From assembly GCA_946415265.1 (NCBI GenBank), contig CAMKRV010000001.1, positions 82,887 through 128,019 of the forward strand: a stretch of 45,133 nt of DNA. Direction: 5' to 3'. The notes beneath the pieces are model-generated. The model searched no databases, was not told where the DNA came from, and saw nothing but the letters and a program-made list of their open reading frames with translations. Positions 31,990 to 40,298 of this stretch are shown piece by piece. Within the stretch, counting starts at the first letter, position 1; each line of letters starts with the position of its first letter. The position numbers and the translations under genes were made by a program. The DNA comes from an uncultured Candidatus Saccharibacteria bacterium. GTDB taxonomy: Bacteria > Patescibacteriota > Saccharimonadia > Saccharimonadales > Saccharimonadaceae.

Positions 31990-32018
31990 TTGTGAAATTA
32001 TCAAAAATATGATATAAT
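31990..32018 (+). promoter_or_regulatory. Promoter of the BtaA-like gene
   Basis: TTGTGA (31990-31995), 17 bp, TATAAT (32013-32018). The ~55-nt leader includes a weak AAGATA/TATCTT stem and AGAAGGGGG before the ATG. Confidence 0.7.
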
Positions 32019-32080
32019 ACAAATTGCGCATCATAAGATACAGACTTTTTGTAAACTATATCTTAGAAGGGGGATAAACA

Positions 32081-33055
32081 ATGTTCTTTAAAAAAACTAA
32101 TTTTACTTCAATCGTCAAAAAATCTTGCGCTGAAAGGCCCTTTCTTGCCACCACGCAAAACCTCGGCTATATTCAAAAGCTGCATCCCGTTCCGGAAAAG
32201 GCCTTTACTATTTTGGGCTCGGGAGACTCAGTATTCCAACTCGTTTACCGTGGGACAAAAAGCATCACGGCTGTGGATGCCAATGAAAACCAGATTAATG
32301 TTTTCTACTTGCGTCGTGCCGCCATCAAGGCCTTAAACTGTAACGATTTTTATGAGTTTTTGCTTCGTGCTTCAAGCAAGAATTTCTTAAGTCGTGGTAT
32401 CTTTGAACGGGTGGCACCATACTTTGGGGTCGGCGAAATCAAGGCACAGCAATTTTGGCAGAATTTTTTTGAAAAATATACCCCTATTCGGGACGTCCAC
32501 ACTTATGGGCTATTCTTTAGAGGTGGAATTGAATTCTGTGGGATTAATAACGTTAGGGAGTCACTTGCCTTTCTAAAAAATCCCGGTGCCTATCAGCAAC
32601 TAAAGCAAAACTTAAAATCTGCGACAGTCACGTTCCATTATAGTGATGCTATTGATTTTCTGACACAAGGCGACGCAGACTACGACTGGATAGACCTCAG
32701 CAATATATTAGTCTATTATTATCAATGTGCTTCTAATTTTGGCCCAAACGTCTTTAGTGATAGCATCAAAAAGCTCCAAGAAGCCTGGAATAGAGATGTC
32801 ATTAAGGATGGTAAAAGATCGGTCATGGTCTTAGACTATATGTTTGGCATTAGAAAACGTGAGTTAGAAAAAGGCCTCATCAAAACTCGCGGCGCTAAAA
32901 ACGCTTACGAAAAAATGGTCCTTGAGATTTATGATCAAATCTTTGCCGAGCTTACGGCAAATTTCGGCAAAGTTGACATCATGGAAGTCAAGGAAGTAGC
33001 TGATGCTATGCCTGCTAAGGGTATCAAAGATAGCGTTCTTTATGTTACGAAGTAA
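32081..33055 (+). CDS. BtaA-like (DUF3419) S-adenosylmethionine-dependent 3-amino-3-carboxypropyl transferase family
   Basis: 324 aa. The SAM-binding part reads AFTILGSGDSVFQLVYRGTKSITAVDANENQINVFYLRRAAIKAL (about 40-85), followed by a long helical insert. The second part, around DADYDWIDLSNILVYYY (about 200-216), carries an acidic strand end typical of the family. BtaA makes diacylglycerylhomoserine, the precursor of betaine lipids. Whether this homologue acts on lipid is unknown, and no BtaB-like N-methyltransferase lies nearby. It is monocistronic with promoter, SD (AGAAGGGGG) and terminator. Confidence 0.7.
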   Translation: MFFKKTNFTSIVKKSCAERPFLATTQNLGYIQKLHPVPEKAFTILGSGDSVFQLVYRGTKSITAVDANENQINVFYLRRAAIKALNCNDFYEFLLRASSKNFLSRGIFERVAPYFGVGEIKAQQFWQNFFEKYTPIRDVHTYGLFFRGGIEFCGINNVRESLAFLKNPGAYQQLKQNLKSATVTFHYSDAIDFLTQGDADYDWIDLSNILVYYYQCASNFGPNVFSDSIKKLQEAWNRDVIKDGKRSVMVLDYMFGIRKRELEKGLIKTRGAKNAYEKMVLEIYDQIFAELTANFGKVDIMEVKEVADAMPAKGIKDSVLYVTK

Positions 33056-33058
33056 AAC

Positions 33059-33086
33059 AAAGCACCTCCCTAAAGAGGTGCTTTTT
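33059..33086 (+). terminator. Rho-independent terminator
   Basis: AAAGCACCTC pairs with GAGGTGCTTT, followed by Ts. Confidence 0.9.
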
Positions 33087-33162
33087 CTTATAGCTGCGCG
33101 CCAACGGGCTTATTACATCCAGCACAAGAATAGAAGATAAAAATCAGGTATCCATTCCAAAT

Positions 33163-33195
33163 AAAAAATACGAGAGCAAGCTCTCGATTTTATTT
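33163..33195 (-). terminator. Terminator of tRNA-Gly
   Basis: CGAGAGC-aa-GCTCTCG flanked by complementary A/T tracts. On the minus strand it lies directly after the tRNA and is followed by TATTTTTTATTT. Confidence 0.8.
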
Positions 33196-33200
33196 CTACC

Positions 33201-33275
33201 TGGTGCGGGTATGGGGAGTCGGACCCCAATCTTATCCTTGGGAAGGATACATAATAGCCGCTATACGATACCCGC
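33201..33275 (-). tRNA. tRNA-Gly (anticodon CCC)
   Basis: On the minus strand the acceptor GCGGGTA pairs with TACCCGC, the anticodon stem TATCC/GGATA carries loop TTCCCAA (CCC), and the T-arm is GGGG-TCCGACT-CCCC. The discriminator is A with CCA encoded. Confidence 0.92.
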
Positions 33276-33312
33276 AGGCTCCCTCTATTATACCATATCC
33301 CTGTAAATATGG

Positions 33313-33318
33313 TATAAT
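33313..33318 (+). promoter_or_regulatory. -10 box of argS-orn (leaderless)
   Basis: GGTATAAT with six bases to ATG 33325. Confidence 0.6.
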
Positions 33319-33324
33319 AATTTT

Positions 33325-35031
33325 ATGGAACAAATCCGCGAACAGATTAAAACTACCGTCAAAGACCTCTATGGTCTAGATGTTGCGCCAGATATTACTC
33401 CATCGCCTGAGAATGTCGATGCGGATTATTCTTCTAATATCGCCCTGAAACTTGCCAAAGATTTGCGCAAAGCACCAATGGAAATAGCAAACGAAATCGC
33501 TCATAAAATCTCCGCAAAAGTTTCTGCACCAGGTTTTCTTAACTTCACTTTGCCAGACGAATATCTAGCCGCCCAAATCAAAAATCTCAGCACCAATTTC
33601 AGAGAAAATATATCATCAGACGAATATTCTGGCAAAACTGTTATTTGTGAATTTAGTGACCCCAATCCCTTTAAAGTATTGCATGTCGGCCACCTCTATA
33701 CTAGTATTGTGGGCGACTCTATTAGTAGGCTATTTGAATATTCCGGCGCTAAAGTTATTCGTGCCAACTTTGGCGGCGATGTAGGCTTGCACGTTGCCAA
33801 AACTCTCTATATCCTAGAGCAAAAATCCCCCGCAGATTTTACCATTGAGGATATCGCCAAATGCTATGTAGAAGGCACTGCTGCCTATGAAGATAGTGAG
33901 GATGCTCATGCCAAAATCACCGAACTGAACAAAAAAATTTATCAGATTAATTCCGAAAATTTTCATGATAGTAAGCTAGCTGAACTTTACTGGAAGGGCA
34001 GGGAATTATCCTACGATTATTTCAAAGATTTCTACGCTCAGATTGGCGTACATTTCGACAAATTCTACCCCGAATCCACTGTCGCCGATTTGGGCCTAGC
34101 AAAAGTCAAAGAAGAATTAAAAAACGGTGTCTACGAAATCAGCGACGGCGCAGTAATTTTCAATGGCGATAAGTTTGGTTTGCATACTCGTGTGTTTATT
34201 AATAAAGAGGGCGTCCCTACCTACGAAACTAAAGACGTCGGCCTAATTTTCACCAAGTGGCAAGATTACCATTTTGATAAATCCGTAGTCATCACCGGCA
34301 GCGAGCAGTTAGATTATATGAAGGTAGTACTAAAGTCTGTAGAACAATACGCTCCAGATTTGGTAGAAAAAACCACTCATCTCACTCATGGCCTAGTCAA
34401 ACTCCCCGGCAATGTCAAAATGTCTTCCCGTAAGGGCAATTTCCTTAAAGCCGTAGATGTATTAAATATGGTTCGTGATGAGCTGCAGAGCGAATATAAT
34501 TCCACAGACAACACCGTAGCTCTCGCCGCCACCAAATACGCTTTCCTCAAATATAAAATGGGCGGTCATATCATCTTTGATCCTAAAGAATCCGTCAAAA
34601 TGACCGGCAATTCAGGCCCTTATTTGCTTTATTCTGCCGTTCGTGCTAAGAAGATTTTGTCTAGAAACGTCAAAAATAATCTCAAAGCGAACATACGCGA
34701 CAACGGGAGCGGAATAGCAAGCGAACCCCGTAACGACGGGCGTGAGCGCAGCGGTTCGCGTGAGATTATTTTGACGTCATCCGAACGTAATCTTGTCAAG
34801 AAGATTTTAGAGTACAAGGGTACGCTAAAGGAAGCCGTCGCCGAAATGGCGCCGCACAAAGTTGCGAGCTACTTGTATGAACTCGCCCAGGAGTTCTCAC
34901 GCTTCTATGAACACTGCCCTGTAGCCGGCAGCGACAGGGAAGCTGAGCGCACCGAACTCGTCAAAGTTTATCTAGACACCATGTCTCACGGCTTAAATAT
35001 TCTAGGCATTAACATCCCGGAGGAAATGTAA
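33325..35031 (+). CDS. argS: Arginyl-tRNA synthetase with an inserted palindromic element
   Basis: 568 aa class I synthetase. The N-terminal ArgRS tRNA-binding domain is followed by FSDPNPFKVLHVGHLYTS (HIGH equivalent, about 110-127), IRANFGGDVGLH, GVPTYETKDVGLIFTKW, and MSSRKGN (KMSKS equivalent). The anticodon-binding helical domain begins SGPYLLYSAVRAKKIL and ends MSHGLNILGINIPEEM. At about residues 448-484 an extra stretch (NLKANIRDNGSGIASEPRND...) interrupts the anticodon-binding domain and coincides with the palindrome at 34667-34777. The frame is kept. The stop overlaps the orn start (TAATG). Confidence 0.95.
   Translation: MEQIREQIKTTVKDLYGLDVAPDITPSPENVDADYSSNIALKLAKDLRKAPMEIANEIAHKISAKVSAPGFLNFTLPDEYLAAQIKNLSTNFRENISSDEYSGKTVICEFSDPNPFKVLHVGHLYTSIVGDSISRLFEYSGAKVIRANFGGDVGLHVAKTLYILEQKSPADFTIEDIAKCYVEGTAAYEDSEDAHAKITELNKKIYQINSENFHDSKLAELYWKGRELSYDYFKDFYAQIGVHFDKFYPESTVADLGLAKVKEELKNGVYEISDGAVIFNGDKFGLHTRVFINKEGVPTYETKDVGLIFTKWQDYHFDKSVVITGSEQLDYMKVVLKSVEQYAPDLVEKTTHLTHGLVKLPGNVKMSSRKGNFLKAVDVLNMVRDELQSEYNSTDNTVALAATKYAFLKYKMGGHIIFDPKESVKMTGNSGPYLLYSAVRAKKILSRNVKNNLKANIRDNGSGIASEPRNDGRERSGSREIILTSSERNLVKKILEYKGTLKEAVAEMAPHKVASYLYELAQEFSRFYEHCPVAGSDREAERTELVKVYLDTMSHGLNILGINIPEEM
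34667..34777. repeat. Palindromic element inside argS (E4, type II core)
   Basis: ACGTCAAAAATAATCTCA (from 34667) and its near-exact complement ending at 34777 (TGAGATTATTTTGACGT) are the arms, extended by GCGAAC/GTTCGC. The core begins CATACGCGACAACGGGAGC and resembles the window-end element at 45073-45133. 111 bp equals 37 codons. Confidence 0.85.
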
Positions 35032-35555
35032 TGAAAAAAGCTAAATTACTATGGGTGGATTTAGAAATGACTGGCCTCGAACCAGACAAAGACAAAATCT
35101 TAGAGGTCGCTGCCATTGCTACAGATATGGAATTAAACGAAATCGCCAAATACGAAGCCGTAGTTAAGGTAGATGAAAATCTAATGAAATCCCGCATGGT
35201 GGGTGATTTCTGGGAGAAAAACAGTAAATCGCGCGATAGTTTAATGGCACAAAACAAAGACGGCAAGCCCGCAGCGGAAGTAGAAAAAGAACTTATAGAT
35301 TTTATAGATAAATATTTCGGCAAAACAATTTATCTCGCTGGCAATTCTATTCACCAAGACCGCAAGTTTATCGAACGTGAAATGCCAGAGCTAGATAAGA
35401 AATTACACTATCGTATGCTAGACGTTTCTGCTTGGAAAATTTATTTCGAAAACGCTTTGAATAAAAAATTTACCAAGCCGGAAAATCATCGTGCTTTAGA
35501 CGATATTAATGGCAGTATAGAGGAGCTAAAATGGTATTTGACGTTTCTAAAATAA
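35031..35555 (+). CDS. orn: Oligoribonuclease (DEDDh 3'-5' exonuclease)
   Basis: 174 aa. Orn degrades 2-5-nt RNAs to mononucleotides. The DEDDh residues are visible: WVDLEMTGLEPDKDKILEVAAI (Asp, Glu), NSIHQDRKFIEREMP (Asp), and HRALDDINGSIEEL (His, Asp). The family motif YRMLDVSAWKIYF is present. Length is normal. The ATG overlaps the argS stop. The 3' end overlaps the next gene by 25 bases in another frame. Confidence 0.95.
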   Translation: MKKAKLLWVDLEMTGLEPDKDKILEVAAIATDMELNEIAKYEAVVKVDENLMKSRMVGDFWEKNSKSRDSLMAQNKDGKPAAEVEKELIDFIDKYFGKTIYLAGNSIHQDRKFIEREMPELDKKLHYRMLDVSAWKIYFENALNKKFTKPENHRALDDINGSIEELKWYLTFLK

Positions 35556-35818
35556 GCGGCCTAGGCGAATTCACTATTCAGAAAGAAAAAGACCGCGAAC
35601 TATATCTTAAAAATGGCCGCACGTTTTTGGTATTGCACCGCAACACCATAGAAGTCCGCTGCGACCAAAAACTAAGCGACCTTCTAAAAGGGAAGTACGA
35701 AAGCGTGATGGAATCCCGCTATTTTGGCCGTGGCGGTATCGAAATCGTTCTTGCCGGCCAACTTTCAGAAATTGAGCTTGCCGACCTTGTCCGCCTCAGC
35801 TACAATATCACCGCCTAA
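35531..35818 (+). CDS. MmcQ/YjbR-like small protein
   Basis: 95 aa, shorter than the usual 110-120. The family pattern is weak but present: a strand-rich start (FTIQKEKDRELYLKNGRTFLVLHR), IEVRCDQKLSDLLKGKYESVMESRYFGRGGIEIVLAG, then SEIELADLVRLSYNITA, which parallels the K-C-D-P...W-x-x-V...L-x-x-L-x-x-x-S-Y-x-L signature. Members are thought to have a DNA-binding-like double-wing fold, but no function is established. The start lies within the 3' end of orn, so the genes are coupled. Confidence 0.55.
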   Translation: MVFDVSKISGLGEFTIQKEKDRELYLKNGRTFLVLHRNTIEVRCDQKLSDLLKGKYESVMESRYFGRGGIEIVLAGQLSEIELADLVRLSYNITA

Positions 35819-35880
35819 ATATTTTGCTTTTGTTGCAAAAATGCTATAGCTAAGATTCTGCATATCCGAGAGCATGGAGA

Positions 35881-36153
35881 TTGCCAATAATATCTAATCA
35901 AAATAACGATTTCAGTAAAATAATACATCTACATGACGGCAGTGTTGGTATAATTTCTAGTCCAACATTTTTCGTTAGGGCCGGAATGATGTTGGGTGGC
36001 AATATTTCATATTCTGGTAAATATGACTATCATTGGTCAGGAAACGCTAAGGATTATTGGGGGGCGTATAGGTTTAATTTTGACATTAAGAACTGGTGGA
36101 GTTCGAGCGATGATAGATATCGTGTTAGATCTCTCCGCTGCCTCGTCCGCTAA
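35881..36153 (+). pseudogene. Remnant of a FISUMP-domain surface protein (C-terminal end only)
   Basis: The frame carries VRAGMMLGGNISYSG...YWGAYRFNFDIKNWWSSSDDRYRVRSLRCLVR, the tail of a FISUMP (Fibrobacter succinogenes major paralogous) domain. The intact protein at 42382-43992 ends the same way (RYWSSTV...YDFSFT...GWLVRCLAR), and the DNA around the last codons (CGTCCGCTGCCTCG) is shared. There is no good start codon (TTG only) and no signal peptide or N-terminal half, so it is most likely a truncated copy. A terminator follows. Confidence 0.7.
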
Positions 36154-36161
36154 CTCCACAA

Positions 36162-36191
36162 AAAATCCCCCAGCCACCACTGGGGGATTTT
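36162..36191. terminator. Bidirectional terminator between the FISUMP remnant and mscL
   Basis: AAAATCCCCCAG and CTGGGGGATTTT form a perfect 12-bp stem with a 6-base loop and A/T tracts on both sides. Confidence 0.88.
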
Positions 36192-36207
36192 GAATACAAA
36201 TAAACTA

Positions 36208-36612
36208 TTATTTCTTCTCAGTGGCTTTTGCTTCTTTGGCGGCTTTGCGTGCATCGCGCCGACGGTTTAATCGGTTCATCGCCTTAATTACCATAAAGAT
36301 TACCCAGGCGATTACTAGGAATTGCACTACATTTTGGATGAAATTACCGTATGCAATCACTGCCTCGTCGCCTGTGCCAAAGAAATTCGGCACCCGGATA
36401 GCTAAATTAGTGAAATCTACGCCACCAACTATTAACCCTACTATCGGCATCACGATATCGTTCACTAGGGAATTAACAATCGCAGTAAACGCACCACCCA
36501 CGGCCACACCTACGGCGAGATCTATCATCGAGCCACGATTAATAAATTCGATAAACTCTTCCTTTAAACCTTGTTTTTCTTGAATTTTGGCTGCTTCTTC
36601 GGACTTTGCCAT
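36208..36612 (-). CDS. mscL: Large-conductance mechanosensitive channel MscL
   Basis: 134 aa from ATG 36612, which has AAAGAAAGGAAT upstream; the longer frame from 36648 lacks an SD. MscL opens on membrane tension to release solutes. TM1 is preceded by [41 protein letters not shown], the family hallmark. The periplasmic loop is short, TM2 is [26 protein letters not shown], and the tail is a Lys/Arg/Ala-rich cytoplasmic bundle. It lies 13 bp after the upstream minus-strand gene, so it is probably in the same transcript. Confidence 0.96.
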   Translation of the reverse strand: MAKSEEAAKIQEKQGLKEEFIEFINRGSMIDLAVGVAVGGAFTAIVNSLVNDIVMPIVGLIVGGVDFTNLAIRVPNFFGTGDEAVIAYGNFIQNVVQFLVIAWVIFMVIKAMNRLNRRRDARKAAKEAKATEKK

Positions 36613-36625
36613 ATTATTCCTTTCT

Positions 36626-37243
36626 TTATTTAGTTTCCGAAAAATCATTAAATTTATCGTATAAATTATCTAAACTATTATACGACGTGGTCAGCATTTC
36701 TTTTAGTGCGTCATTGCCAGTAGATTTTAAAAGCTGCGCTTCGGTATTGGCTATCAGTGAAATCTCGTATGCCATCTTGTGGGCATAAATTCTATCTAGT
36801 ACACCATTAATCTTTGCCTCAAAAAACTCATCCTTCAAAGCATCTTTAGCGGTAGTCTCTTCTTCTATGATATTTTGTTTTACGTCTTTAGCTTTAAAAT
36901 TATACTTAGCTGTGGCGTATTCTGTTAGATCTTTGCTAGTGTTAGACAAAATTCCACTAAGAGATGCACTATAAGAGCGTAAATCTGAAGATTTTATGTT
37001 TGGCTGGTATTCGCTGATTATTTCTGAAGTGTTATCAATGTGTAAAATCAGGGCAAATAGACGGTCTTTATCGCTACCGCGTGCACCGCCCAAAATCCCA
37101 CCAAGAATCATAATAAACACAAAAACAGCCACACCGATCACACCTACCCAGAAAAATTTAGAACCAAAAATACCGCTCAATTTAGACTTTTTAACTGGTC
37201 GATTTTTCATAGAAATCTGGTTCAGATATTCTTGTCTATCCAT
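36626..37243 (-). CDS. Membrane-anchored hypothetical protein, 205 aa
   Basis: Not recognised. A basic N-terminus ([15 protein letters not shown]) precedes one transmembrane helix ([24 protein letters not shown], about 30-53). The outer region of about 150 residues is almost all helical, with regular Leu/Ile spacing ([40 protein letters not shown]), and is likely a helical bundle. There are no cysteines. It is divergent from dnaG across an 18-bp gap with a shared symmetric promoter, and upstream of mscL on the same strand. Confidence 0.7.
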   Translation of the reverse strand: MDRQEYLNQISMKNRPVKKSKLSGIFGSKFFWVGVIGVAVFVFIMILGGILGGARGSDKDRLFALILHIDNTSEIISEYQPNIKSSDLRSYSASLSGILSNTSKDLTEYATAKYNFKAKDVKQNIIEEETTAKDALKDEFFEAKINGVLDRIYAHKMAYEISLIANTEAQLLKSTGNDALKEMLTTSYNSLDNLYDKFNDFSETK

Positions 37244-37261
37244 ATGGTATAATTATAGCAT
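37244..37261. promoter_or_regulatory. Symmetric bidirectional promoter between dnaG and the membrane protein gene
   Basis: The 18-bp gap reads as a near-palindrome around TATAATTATA. TATAAT occurs on the plus strand at 37248-37253 and overlapping on the minus strand. Each box is eight bases from its ATG, so both mRNAs should be nearly leaderless. Confidence 0.6.
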
Positions 37262-38893
37262 ATGAACGATGCTAAGGAGGAGATAAAATCCCGACTGGCG
37301 GTGGAAGATGTAGTGGGGCAGTATGTGGAGCTAAAGCGGGCCGGCCGAACTTTAAAAGGTCGTTCTCCTTGGGGGGTGGATAAAACTCCTAGTTTTATGG
37401 TTTCGCCGGAAAAGGGGATCTGGCACGATTTTTCTGCCAATAAAGGTGGCGATATCTTCACTTTTGTCATGGAGGTAGAAGGTATTGGTTTTCGTGAGGC
37501 ATTAGAAAAACTCGCTGCGCAAGCCGGCGTAGATCTTGCCAAATATCGCGGCGGCGATCCGCAAGTTTCTCGCAAAAAAGCCCGTGCCCGCGAAGCTTTA
37601 GCACTGGCTACCAAATATTATCAAGCTTGCCTGGTGCGCAGCAAAAATGTTTGCGAATACGTGTTTTATCAGCGCAACCTTAACCGCAAAACCGTAGAAG
37701 AATTTAAAATTGGCTATTCGCCCGCCAGCGGCAAAGCCTTGCTTACGGCATTAAAGAAACGTGGTTTTTCCGAAGAAGAATTAGACGTGGCTGGGCTTTT
37801 GAACCGTTTTAAATCTGATATGTTCCGTGATCGTATGATGGTGCCTTTTATCGATACCACTGGCAATGTAATCGGCTATACCGCTCGTATTCTCGGCAAG
37901 GGCGAGCCCAAGTATCTTAATACGTCGGAAACCCTGCTTTTTAATAAGTCTCGTTTTATTTTTGGTTTATATCAGGCCAAAGAATCTATTCGTCGCAATG
38001 GTTTTGTAGTAATAGTGGAAGGGAACATGGACGTGATTTCTAGTCACCAAGCCGGTGTAAAGGAAGCCGTAGCTACTTCTGGTACCGCCATGACCGAACA
38101 ACATCTGAAAGCTCTTTCTAATCTTACTTCTGATATTCGTCTAGCTTATGACGGTGATGCCGCCGGGGTTAAAGCCACGGAACGCGCCATTATGCTGGCC
38201 GGCGACCTAGGGATAGATTTAACGGTAATTTCTGATTATCACGGTGCCAAAGACCCAGATGAGCTCATTCAAAAAGATCCTAAGCTATGGCAAGCCGCGG
38301 TGAATAAAAGCGTGCCTGCGGTAGATTGGCTACTTAAAAAATACGAAGAAACCGTAGATTTGAGTTCTGCTCCCGGTAAACGCAAATATTCCGATGTAGC
38401 TCTAAAGTTATTGGATTACGTTAAAGACGAAATAGAGCGCGCCAGCTACGAAGAAAAAGTTGCCAAAAAGCTGGATGTGGACGTGGCTGTGCTTCGCGAA
38501 AAAGGCGAAAGACTGAGTAAAAAATTAGAACAGTCTGGTAAGAAATATCTCAAAAAACCCAAAACCGAAATTAAAAGTGACACTATAAAAAAACTAGAAA
38601 ATAGTTTATTGGCCCTCAAAGTTTTTGGCGGTGTCAGTAAAATCCAGATTCCACTAGAAATTCCAGAAGACGATACTCGCTTGGCTGAGTTGGAATTAAT
38701 TTTTAATTCTGAACACCAGCTCTCCGAAAACGCAGATTATGACCGCGAGGCCAAAGAACTTTTAGACCGCTATAGGGAAGAAGTCAAAAAACAAAAAATT
38801 AAAGAGCTTAGCAAAAGGCTAGATGAGCTAGATGAGAATGACGAAGAGTATGAAAAAGTTTTGCGTGAGATAAGAAACTTGCAAAAACTCTAA
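37262..38893 (+). CDS. dnaG: DNA primase DnaG with a zinc-binding domain lacking its ligands
   Basis: 543 aa. Makes RNA primers for replication. The N-terminal CHC2-type domain is recognisable (IKSRLAVEDVVGQYVELKRAGRTLKGRSPWG..KTPSFMVSPEKGIWHDFSANKGGDIFTFVM), but the usual C..H...C..C ligands are gone: CPFH reads SPWG, and the CFGC segment reads DFSA. The RNA-polymerase core follows (FKIGYSPASG, FRDRMMVPFID, GYTARIL, GEPKYLNTSETLLFNKS). The TOPRIM motif is IVEGNMDVIS (about 250) and the metal site AYDGDAAGVKA. The C-terminal region is helical and charged, in place of a clear DnaB-binding domain. rpoD follows, the usual dnaG-rpoD order. Confidence 0.95.
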   Translation: MNDAKEEIKSRLAVEDVVGQYVELKRAGRTLKGRSPWGVDKTPSFMVSPEKGIWHDFSANKGGDIFTFVMEVEGIGFREALEKLAAQAGVDLAKYRGGDPQVSRKKARAREALALATKYYQACLVRSKNVCEYVFYQRNLNRKTVEEFKIGYSPASGKALLTALKKRGFSEEELDVAGLLNRFKSDMFRDRMMVPFIDTTGNVIGYTARILGKGEPKYLNTSETLLFNKSRFIFGLYQAKESIRRNGFVVIVEGNMDVISSHQAGVKEAVATSGTAMTEQHLKALSNLTSDIRLAYDGDAAGVKATERAIMLAGDLGIDLTVISDYHGAKDPDELIQKDPKLWQAAVNKSVPAVDWLLKKYEETVDLSSAPGKRKYSDVALKLLDYVKDEIERASYEEKVAKKLDVDVAVLREKGERLSKKLEQSGKKYLKKPKTEIKSDTIKKLENSLLALKVFGGVSKIQIPLEIPEDDTRLAELELIFNSEHQLSENADYDREAKELLDRYREEVKKQKIKELSKRLDELDENDEEYEKVLREIRNLQKL

Positions 38894-38901
38894 AATTAGA
38901 T

Positions 38902-38907
38902 TATACT
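38902..38907 (+). promoter_or_regulatory. -10 box of rpoD (leaderless)
   Basis: TATACT with seven bases to ATG 38915. Confidence 0.5.
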
Positions 38908-38914
38908 TAGTGCA

Positions 38915-39889
38915 ATGAGCTCTAAAAAAGACAATATTTTGAACGCAAAAGATTTACCAATAGACTTAGACGAGCCAGAAACTGGCGATCTTGAAAACGA
39001 AGAAGAACTCTCCGACGAAGAGCTAGCTATCACTGCCGAAAACGTTGATGCTTTCGCAGATGATTCCGTACGGCTTTATCTTCGTGAAATTGGTAAAATC
39101 CCATTGCTTACTCCAGAAGAGGAGGCGGATCTTGCTCAACGCATCGTCAAAGGCGATAAAAAAGCCAAAGACAAAATGGTAGAATCCAATATGCGTCTCG
39201 TGGTTTCTATCGCCAAGCGTTATGGCGGCCGCGGTCTAGATTTCCTTGACCTCATACAAGAGGGAAACACTGGTCTTTTGAGAGCTGTAGAAAAATTTGA
39301 CCCAGACAAAGGCTTTAAATTTTCCACCTATGCTACTTGGTGGGTGCGTCAGGCTATTACTCGGGCTATTGCCGACCAGGCTCGGACTATCCGTATTCCC
39401 GTCCATATGGTAGAGACTATCAACAAAGTATTGCGTACTACTCGTAAACTTACTTCAGAACTAAACCGTGAGCCCACCAACGAAGAAATCGCTAAAGAGC
39501 TGGATATGGAACCGGAAAAAATCGATTATGTGATGCGAATTAAGCAAGACATTGCATCGCTTGATGCCTCCGTTGGCAAGGATGGTGACGACGAAGATTC
39601 TGTACTTGGTGATTTTGTAGAGGATGAAGAGCGTGCCTCGCCAGAAGATTCTGCTGCTAATCAAATACTAAAAGAGCAACTTTCCGAAATTATCGCCACA
39701 TTGACCGATAGGGAACAAAAAATCATTCGCCTGCGTTTTGGCATTGGTGGCGGGCGCCCGCACACCCTAGAAGAAGTTGGCAATGAATTTGATGTTACTC
39801 GCGAACGTATCCGTCAGATTGAGGCCAAAGCCTTAGCAAAACTTCGCAAGAACAAAGACACTAAAAAATTACACGAATATTTAAGGTAG
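38915..39889 (+). CDS. rpoD: RNA polymerase primary sigma factor (RpoD/SigA)
   Basis: 324 aa. Region 1.1 is reduced to a short acidic N-terminus. Region 1.2 is [28 protein letters not shown]; region 2 has [63 protein letters not shown]; region 3 includes [14 protein letters not shown]; region 4 ends [39 protein letters not shown]. The region 2.4 helix [13 protein letters not shown] predicts recognition of the TATAAT boxes seen here. It is downstream of dnaG with its own -10 box. Confidence 0.97.
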   Translation: MSSKKDNILNAKDLPIDLDEPETGDLENEEELSDEELAITAENVDAFADDSVRLYLREIGKIPLLTPEEEADLAQRIVKGDKKAKDKMVESNMRLVVSIAKRYGGRGLDFLDLIQEGNTGLLRAVEKFDPDKGFKFSTYATWWVRQAITRAIADQARTIRIPVHMVETINKVLRTTRKLTSELNREPTNEEIAKELDMEPEKIDYVMRIKQDIASLDASVGKDGDDEDSVLGDFVEDEERASPEDSAANQILKEQLSEIIATLTDREQKIIRLRFGIGGGRPHTLEEVGNEFDVTRERIRQIEAKALAKLRKNKDTKKLHEYLR

Positions 39890-39896
39890 GAGGCAT

Positions 39897-40289
39897 ATGC
39901 TCAAGAAAATATTACCACTAATTTTAGCAGTTGTGCTAGGCCTCTCATTTATTACTGTTCCGGCTTTTGCCGAAGATTCCAACCCTAACTGCGTAAAAAC
40001 CTCCATTATAGGCGGAGGGGAAGTTTGTGATTCCGGCAATGGGGACAGCGTAATACAAATTTTGAATTTAATTGTAGACATCATGACTGTGGGTATCGGT
40101 ATCCTTGGTGTCATTGGTATTACTATTGTCGGTATCCAGTATCTTACTGCTGGCGGTAGTGAAGAAAAAACCCGTAAAGCCAAACGCCGCATGTTTGAAA
40201 TTGTCATTGGGCTAGTTGCTTACGTCTTAATTTACGCCGCTCTTAAATGGCTCTTACCAAACTTCGGCGGTGGTGGCAGTAACCCGTAA
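39897..40289 (+). CDS. TrbC/VirB2-like pilin family protein
   Basis: 130 aa. Signal peptide (MLKKILPLILAVVLGLSFITVPAFA), a short Cys-containing segment (NPNCVKTSIIGGGEVCDSG), then two transmembrane helices (IVDIMTVGIGILGVIGITIVGIQYLTAG and RMFEIVIGLVAYVLIYAALKWLL) joined by a positively charged turn (GGSEEKTRKAKRR). This is the topology of VirB2/TrbC conjugative pilins. No other type IV secretion genes lie in this window. SD AGGAGG is five bases before the ATG. It may share the rpoD transcript. Confidence 0.7.
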   Translation: MLKKILPLILAVVLGLSFITVPAFAEDSNPNCVKTSIIGGGEVCDSGNGDSVIQILNLIVDIMTVGIGILGVIGITIVGIQYLTAGGSEEKTRKAKRRMFEIVIGLVAYVLIYAALKWLLPNFGGGGSNP

Positions 40290-40298
40290 TTTATCATC

